Shown here piece after piece: positions 31,745-43,019 of a stretch of 64,000 nucleotides of DNA. The stretch is from Macrosoma leucophasiata. Taxonomy: Eukaryota; Arthropoda; Insecta; Lepidoptera; Hedylidae. A model generated the notes under the pieces. It made no database searches. It saw only the letters and a program-made list of their open reading frames with translations, and was not told the DNA's origin. Location of the stretch: contig JAWQUS010000007.1 of the NCBI GenBank assembly GCA_036365455.1, positions 16,384,001-16,448,000 of the forward strand, in the 5' to 3' direction. The first letter of the stretch is position 1; each line of letters starts with the position of its first letter. The position numbers were made by a program, and so were the translations under genes.

Positions 31745-31971
31745 TATTGAATAACTTGTTTACGTAAATGATCTTGTGTTTTGAGATAAGGAAGGATTGT
31801 AACCTACTATCGATCATCGTAAATATTCTTAATAAATGTGTATTATATTACCTGATGTTGTTCCATTAGGTAACATAAAAATGGATTTAACAATATTAAG
31901 CGGGGTAAAGAATGATCACCGTGAAGATGACCGCGCTATGGCAAATGGCGAACAATATTTGGGAAACACTG

Positions 31972-32253
31972 GACTAGCTGGAACATATTACACGTAATCG
32001 TGGAAAGACTTTTAAAAGATTTGTTGAGGAAATACATTGAATGTTACTTTCGTTTAATAGTAGATCAAATAATAATTAATAAAATCATATAACTGTTTCT
32101 ATATGAATATTTTTATCCCATAGAGTACGTACAATTTGTTTTAATACCTTTGTTGTTGGTATTGAATTCGGGTTAAAATACGTAATACAACATACGTATG
32201 TATCTGTTATTTTTATAAAGTTTTTACGTTTTCTTTGTGAAAGTGATACAAAT
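31972..32253. other. Unassigned DNA
   Basis: AT-rich, no feature seen. Confidence 0.4.
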
Positions 32254-32578
32254 TAACGTAACTTCACGCCTGTAATCCCAAAGGGGTAGGTAGAGGTAAA
32301 TGCATGCATTCAAGCATACATGCAAACATCCACGATTTGCCGGTTACGTTTTTGGCCCATGTAACAGGTGGCAAGCCTGTTGACATCTCCGAGCACATTA
32401 CCAAACTTCGAGGTACTGGGAAACTGTCTGAAAATGGAAAACCCCAATACAACCAGAGATAAGGACTTTACGCCATTATCTCTGATAACCCCCTACCCGG
32501 GAATCGAACCCAGGACCTCAGCGTAGTAGTAGTGGCCTGCTACAGTGGTAGTACCTAGTGAGGCTACCGACGCAGTTA
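32254..32578 (-). repeat. tRNA-derived SINE, type B, full length
   Basis: Inverse of the SINE at 28826: CCCGGGAATCGAACCCAGG is the B box read backwards, and the body matches throughout. The A-box area has a ~12-bp insertion (GTGGTAGTACCTAGTG). The flanks ACAAATT and ACAAAATT may be a decayed target-site duplication. Confidence 0.85.
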
Positions 32579-32933
32579 CAAAATTTAATTTAAACAAAAC
32601 ATATTCCTGAAGAGTTATGTAGAAGTTTAATTACGTATCAAGTCTATTTTACTGTAAAAGCGTGTATTGCGAGCGAGCGAGCCCGCGCTCGCTCAAAATA
32701 GGAGATTCGCATAAGTTGCACTAAAGAGGCGCACGAAACTATTGCATGCGTTCAGCGCGTACACAACTCACGAGCTGCACATTCGCGGCGCATTCGTCAG
32801 ATGTGGACGCAACCTAAGGTGTCCGCCGTATAATGATATGTCAATACTACTACCATACGTATAATACTTTCCTTGACACTTTTCTGCAAAACGGACGATT
32901 CACCTCCACCCTTTCACTTATATACTTAACTTA
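32579..32933. other. Unassigned; GC-rich palindromic patch
   Basis: 32665-32700 has GAGCGAGC...GCTCGCTC inverted repeats, and 32715-32820 is GC-richer (CAGCGCGTACACAACTC, CGCGGCGCATTCG). This may be a decayed MITE; ends not found. Confidence 0.3.
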
Positions 32934-33057
32934 CCCCCTTATTCATAAACGTATTTTAGCTAAAGGGTTGCTAATCTTGCACATTGACAATGCAACTGAC
33001 AAAGACAAAGCATTCTATAGCTAAAAAGTATCTAATGTACGTTTATTAATAAGGGGG
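32934..33057. mobile_element. MITE with CCCCCTTATT ends
   Basis: 124 bp. The left end CCCCCTTATTCATAAACGTA is inverted at the right as TACGTTTATTAATAAGGGGG, with further inner pairing (TTTTAGCTA/TAGCTAAAA). TA lies on both sides (32932-32933 and 33058-33059), as expected for Tc1/mariner-mobilised MITEs. Confidence 0.8.
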
Positions 33058-33059
33058 TA

Positions 33060-34284
33060 CTTTTTTGTTCCCTATTGTCATAGCGTTATGTTAACCGTGC
33101 TTGTTTTCATTAAAAAGTCTTTTAACTATAATGTAATGTCAAATGTATGGAGATGTTCGCACGTTTCATTAAACAACAATTAATAGTAATATCACAGTCT
33201 AAAGAAAACGATCTTGTACTTAAACTGTGGTAACATGGTCAAACATAAAACTAAAATGGAAGATAATACAATAAAATAACAAGTGTATCACATCAACATA
33301 GTAGTGTGTTGTGTAAAGCAAACACAATTACCTAGAACGAAGTAAAAATCCTAGTCTAATGTTTTGCAGAGGTACTATGCCTATGGAATAAAATTATTTT
33401 TATACAGACACTTTTATAAATTGAGTTCATAAACGATATTTTTTGTATATCCAAATACCCATTTGGTCTATACATTTACCGAACCCTTACATCGAAATGG
33501 GATTGTGATCCTCCTGTATTTTCTTACGAGGCAGCTTTTATTTATAACAAATTACCATTAGCTTCAAAAATTGTTGGACAATTCCCGCTCAATACCAATA
33601 ATTTACATTTGCAAGGTCCAGACAAAGACTACATTCATATTCACCCCACGAAAACAAGTAGATAAAAATGCAAACACGCGCAATTTTGCCTCATACAAAC
33701 AGAAGAGTATATGTATAGTTGTAGCATTATGATAGCGACTGAAGGTATTCAGGGACACAAATGTTATCCCGGTCATATGAATTTAGATCGACCGCTGTAT
33801 TAGAGGGAAGTAAAGGCATTGGGAGACAGGTAAATCGAAATATAGGTAAAGGGTAAATGTGAACACGGGTTCAAGATACCAAATGGACCCGTTGCGCACA
33901 CGCGGTGCCATCGACGGGATACATAATTAGGCTAATGATTATAGGAAAACCTTTTTCCGGAGATATATGAACGTACTTTCATGCATTTTATGTCCTATGG
34001 GATGCAATGTACCCTGTATAATTTAGGTACGTTTGCCGCTTGTGTCTTTGAGTCCACCCGCATTATTTCAGTTGGTATTTATTTTGCTTGCAATGTACTG
34101 AGTTCTGAGTTACGAAGTTGCTCCAATATTAAATCACTATTATGAATTGAAAATTGCGAATGTGGCCATAATTTGAAGTTTGAAGAGTTGAAAACACAAC
34201 TGTTGTACCTTCTGAAATTTTCAAATATTCAGTTGTTTACAATATTTCACCCGTATTATTCTTAATATCTTCCTATTTACAAAT
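33060..34284. other. Unassigned AT-rich DNA
   Basis: About 1.2 kb with no gene or repeat recognised. Confidence 0.45.
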
Positions 34285-34690
34285 GGTGACTTGCCGCTTC
34301 ATCGCTATCGTGTTCCGGTTAGGTGGTACGGTCATGTGATTTCCGGCACAGAGTTATAAATCGGCAGAACAACTAGACCCCACGAGTGGCAATGCATTAT
34401 TTAATAATGGCAAACCATCTAACGTCTCACTGCTGGGCACGAGTCTCTCCCCTTTTTGGGAGGAGGCCTGGAGCTTACTGCATCACGCTGCTCCAATGCG
34501 GGTTGGTGGAGATAAGGGTTTGTGGCCAACCCGTTGTCGGACGTTTTCTTACCGCCTGTAACACCTCAGACAAGGTTTAACGACTGCTATCGATCGAAAG
34601 CAACCGACGACATACTATTTACTTACTATCAATATGAACTGTGTGCTTGTTTGCCACTTTATGAACGAAAATATCTTTTTTTTTCGTTCT
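34285..34690 (+). repeat. Rep-A split by a 5S-derived SINE
   Basis: The left part (CTATCGTGTTCCGGTTAGG, TTTCCGGCACAGAG, AGTGGCAATGCAT) ends near 34405. The right part resumes at about 34612 (ATCAATATGAACTGTGTGCTTG, TTTGCCACTT). The tail region has a small hairpin (GAACGAAAA with TTTTCGTTC). Confidence 0.7.
34406..34607 (-). repeat. 5S-derived SINE, 5'-truncated, copy S3
   Basis: Inverse of the tail two thirds of the 13601 copy (TGGCAAACC, GGCACGAGTCTCTCCCC, GCCTGGAGCTTACTG, CTGCTATCGATCGAAAGC). The 5S-like head is missing. It lies inside Rep-A. Confidence 0.8.
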
Positions 34691-36935
34691 TGTAACATAG
34701 GTAAGTGACCATATCCCGATACTTTCAGTACCCATACCTCACGCAGGTATTGTAAATTGCAAAAGTTACCCTAATATGATATAACTATTACCTAATAGCT
34801 AAAGACGGTCATTGCCCGTGGTACACACTCAATTCCTGTACCGTTGACGACAATGTTTAACTGTATTATTCTTTATATAGATCTTTCTATTTAAACTGTT
34901 ATAATATGTGGTGTTAAGAAGTTTATAATTAATTAAATTCGTAACTAAAATTTTAATGAATCCTATATGTGAGCTAATATAAGTAGAAATGTGGATGGAC
35001 GTACATCCAGCACGGTTAGGTTATAAATTTTCCTACGAGGCCAGCGAGTGGCCGCAAAGGCGTCTTGATGCGATTTCCGGCCCACTTTTAACGGCGCTTC
35101 CTGCACGATATAAATCTGTATTAGAACGCGCCCCTGGAGCATCAGCATGACTCTGGTACACCGCTGATTCTTAGATAACATATCACCGGATATATTTATG
35201 GTCAGATATATTCAATACATTATTGGAATTCACTTAAAGTGTTAGTGTTCTGATAACATAAATGTTTCAAAACTTCATGACATATAGAATGTGAACTTGT
35301 AGGGTACAAGCACACATTTTTTTATATGTTTGCCACTTGATGAATTAAAAAAAAACAAATAACATAGAAGTTTTCAAACCGGAAAGTGTCACTTCATGGC
35401 ATAAAAAAGGGAACGCCAAAAAGGCGTTCTAACCTTAATAACGTTTGACCCCTTGGTAGCGCTAGACACTGCTTTCTGTATGAGGTGAAATCACTACACG
35501 AACGAAGTCTCAAATATATGTCAGTTATGGGATTGAGGTTAATATATGTATATTTGTGAAAGCTACATTGAAAATAAAATACATATTTTATTTTGAAATT
35601 TGTAGCTTTGAATATATTAAAGAAAACAGGCAATAGTTGACCATTCCCCTTTGTCTCCAAAACTCGTTAACCTATATGCTAACAATATTTTGTATGTCCT
35701 CATAATAATTATCACTGGGGTGGCAACGCGTCTGCATTTTGACCTCTGGTCTTTGTGTGGGTGCAGGCTCCATTACATTAAAAAAATATTGAGAACAGTA
35801 CTGAATACACATATTTATCTATAGATTACACGAAAACTTGTGTGTCAAAGAAATCGCCTATGTTACTTACATAGACGATTTCTTCATTGTACGAAACCCT
35901 CTACAAATGACTGACTCGCACTAGTCTGGTTTTTAATCCAAGACACAGCCTCATGTATATTTTCACCTCAACTGTCGTTCGTAAAGAGTTTTACTGTGTA
36001 GTCGATGGAGTTTTATAATCGCTTAGAATCAGAACTTAAAAAACGCACACATATCCAACGTCTATATTATATAACTTTACTGGAATTCTACATTTAATCA
36101 ATTTAAGTAGATAGATAGTAAGATTATTGCTTATGTTTATTGCTTAGGCTTTGTTTGTTTTTTTTACCACTTCCATGTCTTAGAAAAAGTAATAACTCAA
36201 TAATACCTACATTAGTCGATACAATACCCATACCTCAATGTTCTTAGCGTTATAACTTTGCAGCGTTCTAAAGAAATGATTTGCTAAAATCGATAAATAT
36301 TTTCTTGGAACTGGAGTTAATGCCCCTAATGCGGCAGTCGTTGTAGAGTTTTATAAAAGCAGACGCGATTCATTAATGAGTTCAGTTTATACACGACCAT
36401 TAACTCTTTTATGTTTCAGCATTATTAAAATCTGAAAAACATATCAAAAGTGCAACGAAACAGCACAATTTCTTGTTAATTTTCAAGTGCAGTCAAGATC
36501 AAATTACTTTTACAGTCAATTGCAAAAGATATTAACTTTTTTCAAGCTTAGAGTAAGAGAGTAGAATGCATTAAATTGTAGGTACAGTACGCGAAACATT
36601 TAAATGTGTGCGTGAAGTAAGTTATGAGTTGCTGTGAAGAAGATGGTTTTATGGTAGGTATAGAAGAGATACGCGAGGAGAAACATATGGCAGTGGCACG
36701 TTTACACCAGGATTACATTCGGGATCGCATCTGTGTGATGGTCGCGAGCTATAATACTTCACTCAGCATTTAAGTTTTGCTCGTACTGTACTTTAAAATA
36801 CATCCCATTTTGATTATGACCGTGAATAGTGTGAGTAGTAATTTATTTCTTGTGCTTTTATCAGTAAATGAAATGTAGACATGGACCTCAGCGGTATAAT
36901 ATATTGTCACACCTAACAGGTACCAGGTTTTTTTA
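34691..36935. other. Mostly unique; GC-richer patch, hairpins, one Rep-A scrap
   Basis: No supported gene. 35010-35170 is GC-richer (CCTACGAGGCCAGCGAGTGG). 35411-35429 is a GAACGCC/GGCGTTC hairpin. 35848-35884 is a hairpin with 16-bp arms and one mismatch. 35705-35790 (GGGGTGGCAACGCGTCTGC, TTTGTGTGGGTG) is a small plus-strand Rep-A remnant. Confidence 0.4.
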
Positions 36936-37211
36936 TATGTCATGGATGTGGCAAACAAGCATGCAGTTTACATTGATGTTTAGTGATGACTGCAGCCTAT
37001 AGACACCCACAAAAAGACCAAGGTCAAAATGCAGATGCGTTACCACTCCTGAGGCCTGACTTATGCCTCTGTACCGGAAATTACAGGGCCGTACATTACC
37101 ACCTGACCGGAACACGATAGTCCTGAACACTACCATTTAGCGGCAAGTATATTAGGTAATGCGGTGGTGCCTACGTCAGCTAGCTTCGTCACTGGAGCTC
37201 TACCACCAGTA
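36936..37211 (-). repeat. Rep-A, full length
   Basis: T8 tract, GTCATGGATGTGGCAAAC to TGGAGCTCTACCACCAGT. It is complete, with a slightly altered 5' hairpin (TAGCTTCGTCACTGG). Confidence 0.87.
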
Positions 37212-37864
37212 AAAACCTGTGTTTAGTAAATAAAGTAGCTTTTGTACGAAACATTCGTTGAAAAGTAATATCTTGTTTAAAATATTTTGATAAAACAATA
37301 GTGCACCGGAAAATTCAGTTCTCGGCCCACCTCATTATACCTAGCTGAGACATGATACTTATGATAATTATAGTTCTTGTTTGTTAAATTGTTCATTTAT
37401 GAAATATATAATTTATTTGTAAATGTTTGCCAGGTGCTAGTGTGTTAAAATGTGAATAGGTGCATACAATGTTAAATTTGAGTAGCTGTTTTACCGCAGC
37501 ATAACGTTCTGCCTTATGTAGTAAGTCTATCGAATGTATCGATATAATACCTAGTATTATATCGATCATTCGATAGAATTAAAAAATCCAAATAATTTAA
37601 AAAATATCGTCATCTCGAAAGTGTGACGAATGACAGTCATTCACTAAATGTAACATCTGTATGTACAAGTAGAACTAGTGCACACCCGCATCGTTAGCTG
37701 CCGATAAAGTGAAAAAGAAAACAGTGAATAGTCTTAAAGTTTCAGAACAAAATAAGCACGTACCTTGTGATACGGCATGACTAATAAAAAGATCACATCG
37801 ATCAATCGACATCGATTGAACTATCAAGATAAAAATATATTGCTGTTAAAACAAACATTCGAGT
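37212..37864. other. Unique DNA with a near-perfect palindrome and one Rep-E copy
   Basis: 37527-37576 pairs CTATCGAATG...ATCGATATAATAC with its inverse across a 3-nt loop (23 bp, one bulged T). 37676-37860 is the second Rep-E copy (compare 12604-12800). No gene. Confidence 0.5.
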
Positions 37865-37985
37865 TTCGGAATTAAAAAAAACTTCGTTCAGGAATCAAAC
37901 CTGCGACCTAACCCAATCGCTTTGGTTATCCAAAGTTCAATCCTTGCCTGACATCAAATTTTTCTTTCTGATGTTTCTTTAATTT
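37865..37985. repeat. Fold-back tRNA-like family, diverged copy 4
   Basis: The left part, CAGGAATCAAACCTGCGACC, is an inverted T arm. The right part, AAGTTCAATCCTTGCCTGAC, is a direct T arm followed by the family trailer ATCAAATTTTTCTTTC and TTTCTTTAA. The order inverted-then-direct is as in the other members, at lower identity. Confidence 0.55.
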
Positions 37986-38244
37986 TTATATAGGTAATTT
38001 GCATGTGTCAAATAAAATATTTTATGGGAATTAATAAAATTTTGCTATATAGTCGAATGTTTGTTAATCAATCACACATAGAGTTCTGAACGGATTTCGA
38101 TGAAATTATCCTATTAGAAACTCAAAGACAAATTAGTTTTTAGATGGATAGTTCAATTGTATTAACATAAATAAGAATTCTTTTTTTTCATAAATTACAA
38201 CGAGTACACACGCAGAGTAAATTCACGAGCAAAGCCTTGTTTTT

Positions 38245-38547
38245 ACTGGTGGTAGAGCTCCAGTGACGGAGCTCGCGGGCGTAGGCATCACCGCATTACC
38301 GCATTACCTAATATACTTGCCGCTAAATGGTAGGGTTCAGCACTATCGTGTTCCGGTCAGGTGGTTATGTACGGCTCTGCAATTTACGGCACAGGGGCAT
38401 AACACCTAATGCCTCTGGAGTGGCAGCGCATCTGCATTTTGACCTCTGGTCATTGTGATCATTGTGTAAGTGTCTATAGGCTGCAGTCATCACGTAACAT
38501 CAATGTGAACTGCAAGCTTGTTTGCCACTTTTGTTAATCAAAAAAAC
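38245..38547 (+). repeat. Rep-A, full length, with probable target-site duplication
   Basis: ACTGGTGGTAGAGCTCCAG to TTTGCCACTTTTGTTAATC plus A7. CCTTGTTTT at 38235-38243 and CCTTGTGTT at 38548-38556 agree at 8 of 9 positions. The CCGCATTA motif is duplicated. Confidence 0.87.
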
Positions 38548-38556
38548 CCTTGTGTT

Positions 38557-39167
38557 CATAAATAAAATACAAACTACAAAACATTTTACTCCAAATATTA
38601 TTTATCTTTAAATGTATTCAAATATATGAATAACATTCCAAATAATATATACAAAGTCAACGTCGCTCCCTTATTATTAGTGGTTATACCCCAGAGAAAC
38701 AACCCTTCTGAACAAATTTTCGTAAAATAAAGTGTCTGAGACGATATAACGACACTTGGCCTAACTAACTGCTTAGGTTTTCCGAGCCCTCGTGTTTCCA
38801 AATAAATTATGAATATTTACCGCCACGTTACGCTTTACTGGAACATAATTATTTTAATCTGACTCTGAGACGGTAATATTATGAAATTGATGTCAAAAGA
38901 GTGGCTTTCAGTTGAATAACGCCACTTATATAGGCACCTAGTTGCCTGAGGACTTGTTCACACTGAAGCCTTTGTGAAGGATACAAGTTTTCACACAGTC
39001 ATGTTTGTGATTATTATATTGTTTAGAAAGTCGCATACTAAACTTATTACAAATATTTGATTCGGAGCTAAAACAGTTGCTCTCATTTGTGGAATATAAG
39101 TAAAGTATAGGTACATAACATAAATTCATACGGTATCGCCGCTTATCCTATTAATAATATAATCTAT
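38557..39167. other. Unassigned AT-rich DNA
   Basis: No feature recognised over about 600 bp. Confidence 0.4.
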
Positions 39168-39260
39168 CTGGCTCTGTAATCACTACCACAGAGGCAAAAC
39201 AACTTACGCTTCAGAGATGGCAACACATCTGAATTTTGACCTCCACTTTTTGTCGCAGTA
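39168..39260 (+). repeat. Rep-A, older subfamily fragment
   Basis: TGTAATCACTACCACAGAGGC and CAGAGATGGCAACACATCTG match the 12916 type. A younger Rep-A follows directly. Confidence 0.6.
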
Positions 39261-39287
39261 GGTATTCACTTTTTTACTTGTGGTCAG

Positions 39288-39564
39288 TTGTGGTAGAACT
39301 CCAGTGACGGAGCTCGCGGGCGTAGGCACCACCGCATTACCTAATATACTTGCCGCTAAATGGTAGTGTGCAGCACTAGCGTGTTCAGGTGGTAATGTAC
39401 GGCCCTATAATTTCCGGTACAGAGGCATCACACCTTAGGCCTCAGGAGTGGTAACGCATCTGCATTTTGACCTTGGTCTTTGTGTAGGTGTCTATAGGCT
39501 GCAGTCATCACTTAACATCAATGTGAACTGCATGCTTGTTTACCACTTCCATTAATAAAAAAAA
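39288..39564 (+). repeat. Rep-A, full length
   Basis: GTGGTAGAACTCCAGTGACGG to TTGTTTACCACTTCCATTAAT plus A8. Both hairpins are kept. Confidence 0.87.
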
Positions 39565-41286
39565 CTGACATACCTAATTACATCAAAAACACTAGTACAG
39601 GAAAAATGATTATTGAAACAAAATCATTAGTCCATTTATAAATTTCTGAAGTTAAAATTTGATAATATTTTAGGCATAAGTAGCTACACATACTATGCTG
39701 ATTGAGACTTATAGTTAATGTCATTAATTGTATACTGCCAAAAAAGTTTAAATATCTATCTATAAGCTAATGTATAAAACACATGTAAAAATGTTATTAA
39801 CATACCTTCTTAAGTAAACGACATGAACATAAAGAAATACAGTTTTGAAATACCTAAACATCGAATACACGAATGCAAGCTTTTTAAAAACAGAAGGTAA
39901 TATAAATCATAATAATTTTGCATACATAAGTATGAACACGACCTTCCTATAGCTTGTTGCATGAGATTTTTTCGTGGAGAGTACTTATTGTGGGGTCGCA
40001 GCATTTTAAAGCTCCCCAGGTGCGGCAACGGCTTGCGGCTTATAAGTACATCGAGATTTTAATTAAGCGCGTCTGTCATAGTGCACTTTTATCCTACTTT
40101 CATTGCACAACCTAAAATATCGCCGCTTAAACAATGCCGAGCACTAATTTATCCGGGACTTGATTAAATGTACACAGTAAGAAAACAATCTCGAGAGCTG
40201 TCGAGCAACAATTCGTAAAATTCCGCAGGAGCTGTTCATAATTAAGCATTTCTGCCTCTCGGACGGGCGGCGAGAGATTGAGTTCCATCAAATATGTAAC
40301 GGGGTCTACCATCAAATCCTTTTTACGTTCGCCGCGGACAGTTTTACGCAGGTCCGGTCTAGCTGCGGCTTAACGGCCTTATAAATTAGTGAAACTCTAT
40401 TAGCGCGATGGTCGGTGAAACGAATTTGCGTTATCGCCTCTCCCGGCGTTCGCGTGCATGGCATACTAATGAAGTAGCTGGACGATCGCCCCCGACTCGT
40501 CGGCCGAAGCTCCTAATTACTTCTTTAAACGGACCTTTCGCAAGATGAGAATACAACCACTTTGGCCCAAAGCACTGTTAAGATATTCGAATTACACATC
40601 TCGATCGCATGTTTAAGAGTTGGTAAACGTGAATAGCTTTCGTTTTTTCTTCAGTTACTTGATACATTGATTAAATACATAGTAGTTTAGTGTATTGCAA
40701 GATATACATAAAATCTTACGTACTCAACATTTAAGAGGAAGTAATCTTAGTATCTTCTTTCATATGTTAAAATGATTTCATGAATTTTTCAGCCACTGAT
40801 GATTAATGTTACTCGCAATGTATTGAAAATGTATGTGTCCACGGTTTCACTGCGGGAGTGCCGGCAGAAGTTAAAACTTGAATTTTAACTTTGGGCATTT
40901 TTGACTACCACCACCATTGCCACCACCACCACCACTACCAACACCACCACCATTTGTCGAAAGATGTTTATAGATAAAGTCATTATAAGAATAACCTTTG
41001 CTTATAGACTAGGCAACACTCTTGACATTATTTTGAAAAAATGTATATTAAAATTTAGTTATCGAAATGTACACATCAATGCAGGGTACAAAACAAACAA
41101 CTTATTTAAAACGTAATAGCATCACAAAAAAAAACATAAATTTACGAAGTTTTTTAACTTGAAAGATTTTACAAAGCTTTTCCTTTAAAAATATAAGCCT
41201 TTGTTGGAGTGACGCATACTATTAGGGAAAATGTTTCCCAAGGAGACTATCCTTCCAGAAAACTTATATTTCCGTGAGTACAGTCA
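39565..41286. other. Unique DNA with a GC-richer island and a CCA microsatellite
   Basis: 40020-40570 is distinctly GC-richer (GGACGGGCGGCGAGAGATTG, GTTCGCCGCGGACAG, GATCGCCCCCGACTCGTCGG) and not repeated, so it may be regulatory DNA. 40907-40955 is a (CCA)n-type microsatellite. No supported gene. Confidence 0.4.
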
Positions 41287-41660
41287 CAGTCGTAAAGCTT
41301 AAGACGCGTAGGTCGTAAACTTATACAGGCTTACTGCAGTTGCGGCCTGCCGTACGATTGATCCAGCAGCCAAGCTGCAAGCACTGTAATGTTGTAATGT
41401 ACGGCCCTGTAATTTCCGGCACAGAGGCATAACACCTTAAACCCCAGGAGTAGGAACGCATCTGCATTTTGACCTTGGTCTTCGTGTGGGTGTCTATAGG
41501 CTGCAGTCATCACTTAACATCAATGTGAACTGCATGCTTGTTTGCCACTTCCATTACATCAAAAAGCAGCAAGCAGCATTGCTTCAACATTGTTGGTATA
41601 TGCAGAAGGGAAATTGATTTACTTGATCCGTAATATTTTGGAAGTTATCCTAATAGGAGC
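41287..41660 (+). repeat. Local duplication, unit 1 (contains Rep-A)
   Basis: GTCGTAAAGCTTAAGACGCG, AACTTATACAGGCTTACTGC and ATTGCTTCAACATTGTTGG match 41912-42085. Unit 1 is longer because of the Rep-A insertion at 41384-41564. Confidence 0.8.
41384..41564 (+). repeat. Rep-A, 5'-truncated, with target-site duplication
   Basis: Begins inside the element (GTAATGTACGGCCCTG) and ends CACTTCCATTACATCAAAA. The flanks are AGCTGCAAGCA (41373-41383) and AGCAGCAAGCA (41565-41575), 10 of 11 identical. The unit at 41912 shows the site without the insertion. Together these fit retroposition with 5' truncation. Confidence 0.85.
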
Positions 41661-41911
41661 TCGTTTAAAATTTTTCGTTTCTAATGTGCTCATGACATAA
41701 AATGGAAATACTGTGGATATTGTCAATATTATTTTTATTTTATCAATATCTTTGTTTTTTTTAACGTTTATTTTAAGTTAAGAACATCAGTACAATGTGT
41801 AAAACAAATAATATAATTAAAAAATAGGTTTATTACAAAAAATACTATTTTATCAAGTAATTTCACTCTCAAGAACTGTACAAATATTTCCCCTTTTAAA
41901 AAATATAAACC

Positions 41912-42085
41912 GTTGCCGTCGTAAAGCTTGAGACGCGGAGGTCGTAAACTTATACAGGCTTACTGCAGTTGCGACCTGCCATACGTTTGACCTCCAGCAG
42001 ACGAGCTGCAAACAACGCTGCTTCAACATTGTTGGTATATCGCACGAAAAACAAGTTTACTTGATCAGCAATATTTTGTAAGTTG
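41912..42085 (+). repeat. Local duplication, unit 2 (empty site)
   Basis: The same sequence as 41287-41660 without Rep-A: GAGCTGCAAACAACGCTGCTTC spans the position of the insertion. Confidence 0.8.
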
Positions 42086-42392
42086 TTTATGCTTGTTCTT
42101 TAAGTACCAATCAGTGTCCACATTTTATTAGTAAAATTTAGACAGTACCTGTTTGTATTAAAAAATACTTTTAAAAGTAAGCACCTAAGAAGAAAAGGTT
42201 TTCTCGCCCCCGGAATTTGGAAATAAGTTATCGAATTAGTAAAGTTCTAGTGAATGAAAGCATTAGCTTGCATTGAGTGACATTACTAAATTTGTACAAT
42301 AAGATGACAATTGTCATTACTGCATTGTTAAATTAAATACATTCTGTACAATTAGATGACAGATTTCAGTTGAGATAGTAAATCAATCTATA
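42086..42392. other. Unassigned AT-rich DNA
   Basis: No feature recognised. Confidence 0.4.
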
Positions 42393-42651
42393 TCTTCTAT
42401 TAAATATAAAAATCAATTGCTGTTCGTTAGTCTCGCTAAAACTCGAGAACGGCTTGACCGATTTGGCTAATTTTGGTTTTGAATAATTTTTGGAAGTCCA
42501 GGCAAGGTTTAAAAAGTAAGAAAATATGAAGAAATTGAAGGCAAATAGTAAAAACTACAATTTCATTTTTCCATACAAATAGTCCGTATCTATCAAACCT
42601 TTGACACATTATTTCATTCAGAAGCAATACAAAGTTTGCCTGGTCACCTGG
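42393..42651 (+). mobile_element. Helitron-like non-autonomous element, copy 2
   Basis: Matches 1190-1452 along its length. The 3' end has drifted (GCCTGGTCACCTGG where copy 1 has GCCGGGTCAGCTAG). Confidence 0.55.
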
Positions 42652-43019
42652 ACACTAAATTTGTTGTAAGCCCTAAAATCGAAAACATGTGGAACGAATT
42701 GGTCTCTATTCCCAAATATACGTTGAGACATGAGGAACGTTCTTATAGAGAAAAAACCTGAAAGTAGATGTTGTAAGCAACATAATAATATGCAATTATA
42801 TAAAACATATAATATATAAAAAAAGACGTGTGGCACTCGGGGACTGCCGCAGTAAAGCTATTGCATTTACATAATTATCTAAAATTATGCAAAACAAAAT
42901 AAAATGCAAATAAAAGAAAAAAAAATAGAAAAATGAAACAATAATTTCCTATTAATATTTACCACTTTTTAAATATTGAATGGAAAAACAAACAATAAAA
43001 AAAATGAAAAAACCAATCT
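42652..43019. other. Unassigned A-rich DNA
   Basis: A-rich with no gene. Its right edge carries the T-run terminator of the tRNA gene when read on the minus strand (A6 at about 43006-43011). Confidence 0.45.

Larger units (their letters stand above)
31174..31971. mobile_element. hAT-like non-autonomous element carrying the fold-back unit
   Basis: The ends are CAGCGTTTCCCA and, inverted, CAGTGTTTCCCA, fitting the hAT consensus CAGNG. The flanking octamers GGCTAGAC (31166) and GACTAGCT (31972) match at 5 of 8 positions and share the CTAG core often seen in hAT target duplications. There is no transposase. Most of the interior is the fold-back tRNA-like insertion at 31275-31744. Confidence 0.45.

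Noticed and set aside
36928..37220. Terminal inverted repeat CAGGTTTTT/AAAAACCTG around one Rep-A copy
   Set aside because: Not found around other Rep-A copies; most likely chance in T-rich flanks.
40907..40955. Possible CRISPR-like or coding repeat
   Set aside because: A simple CCA microsatellite; no CRISPR structure is expected or seen in this eukaryotic DNA.
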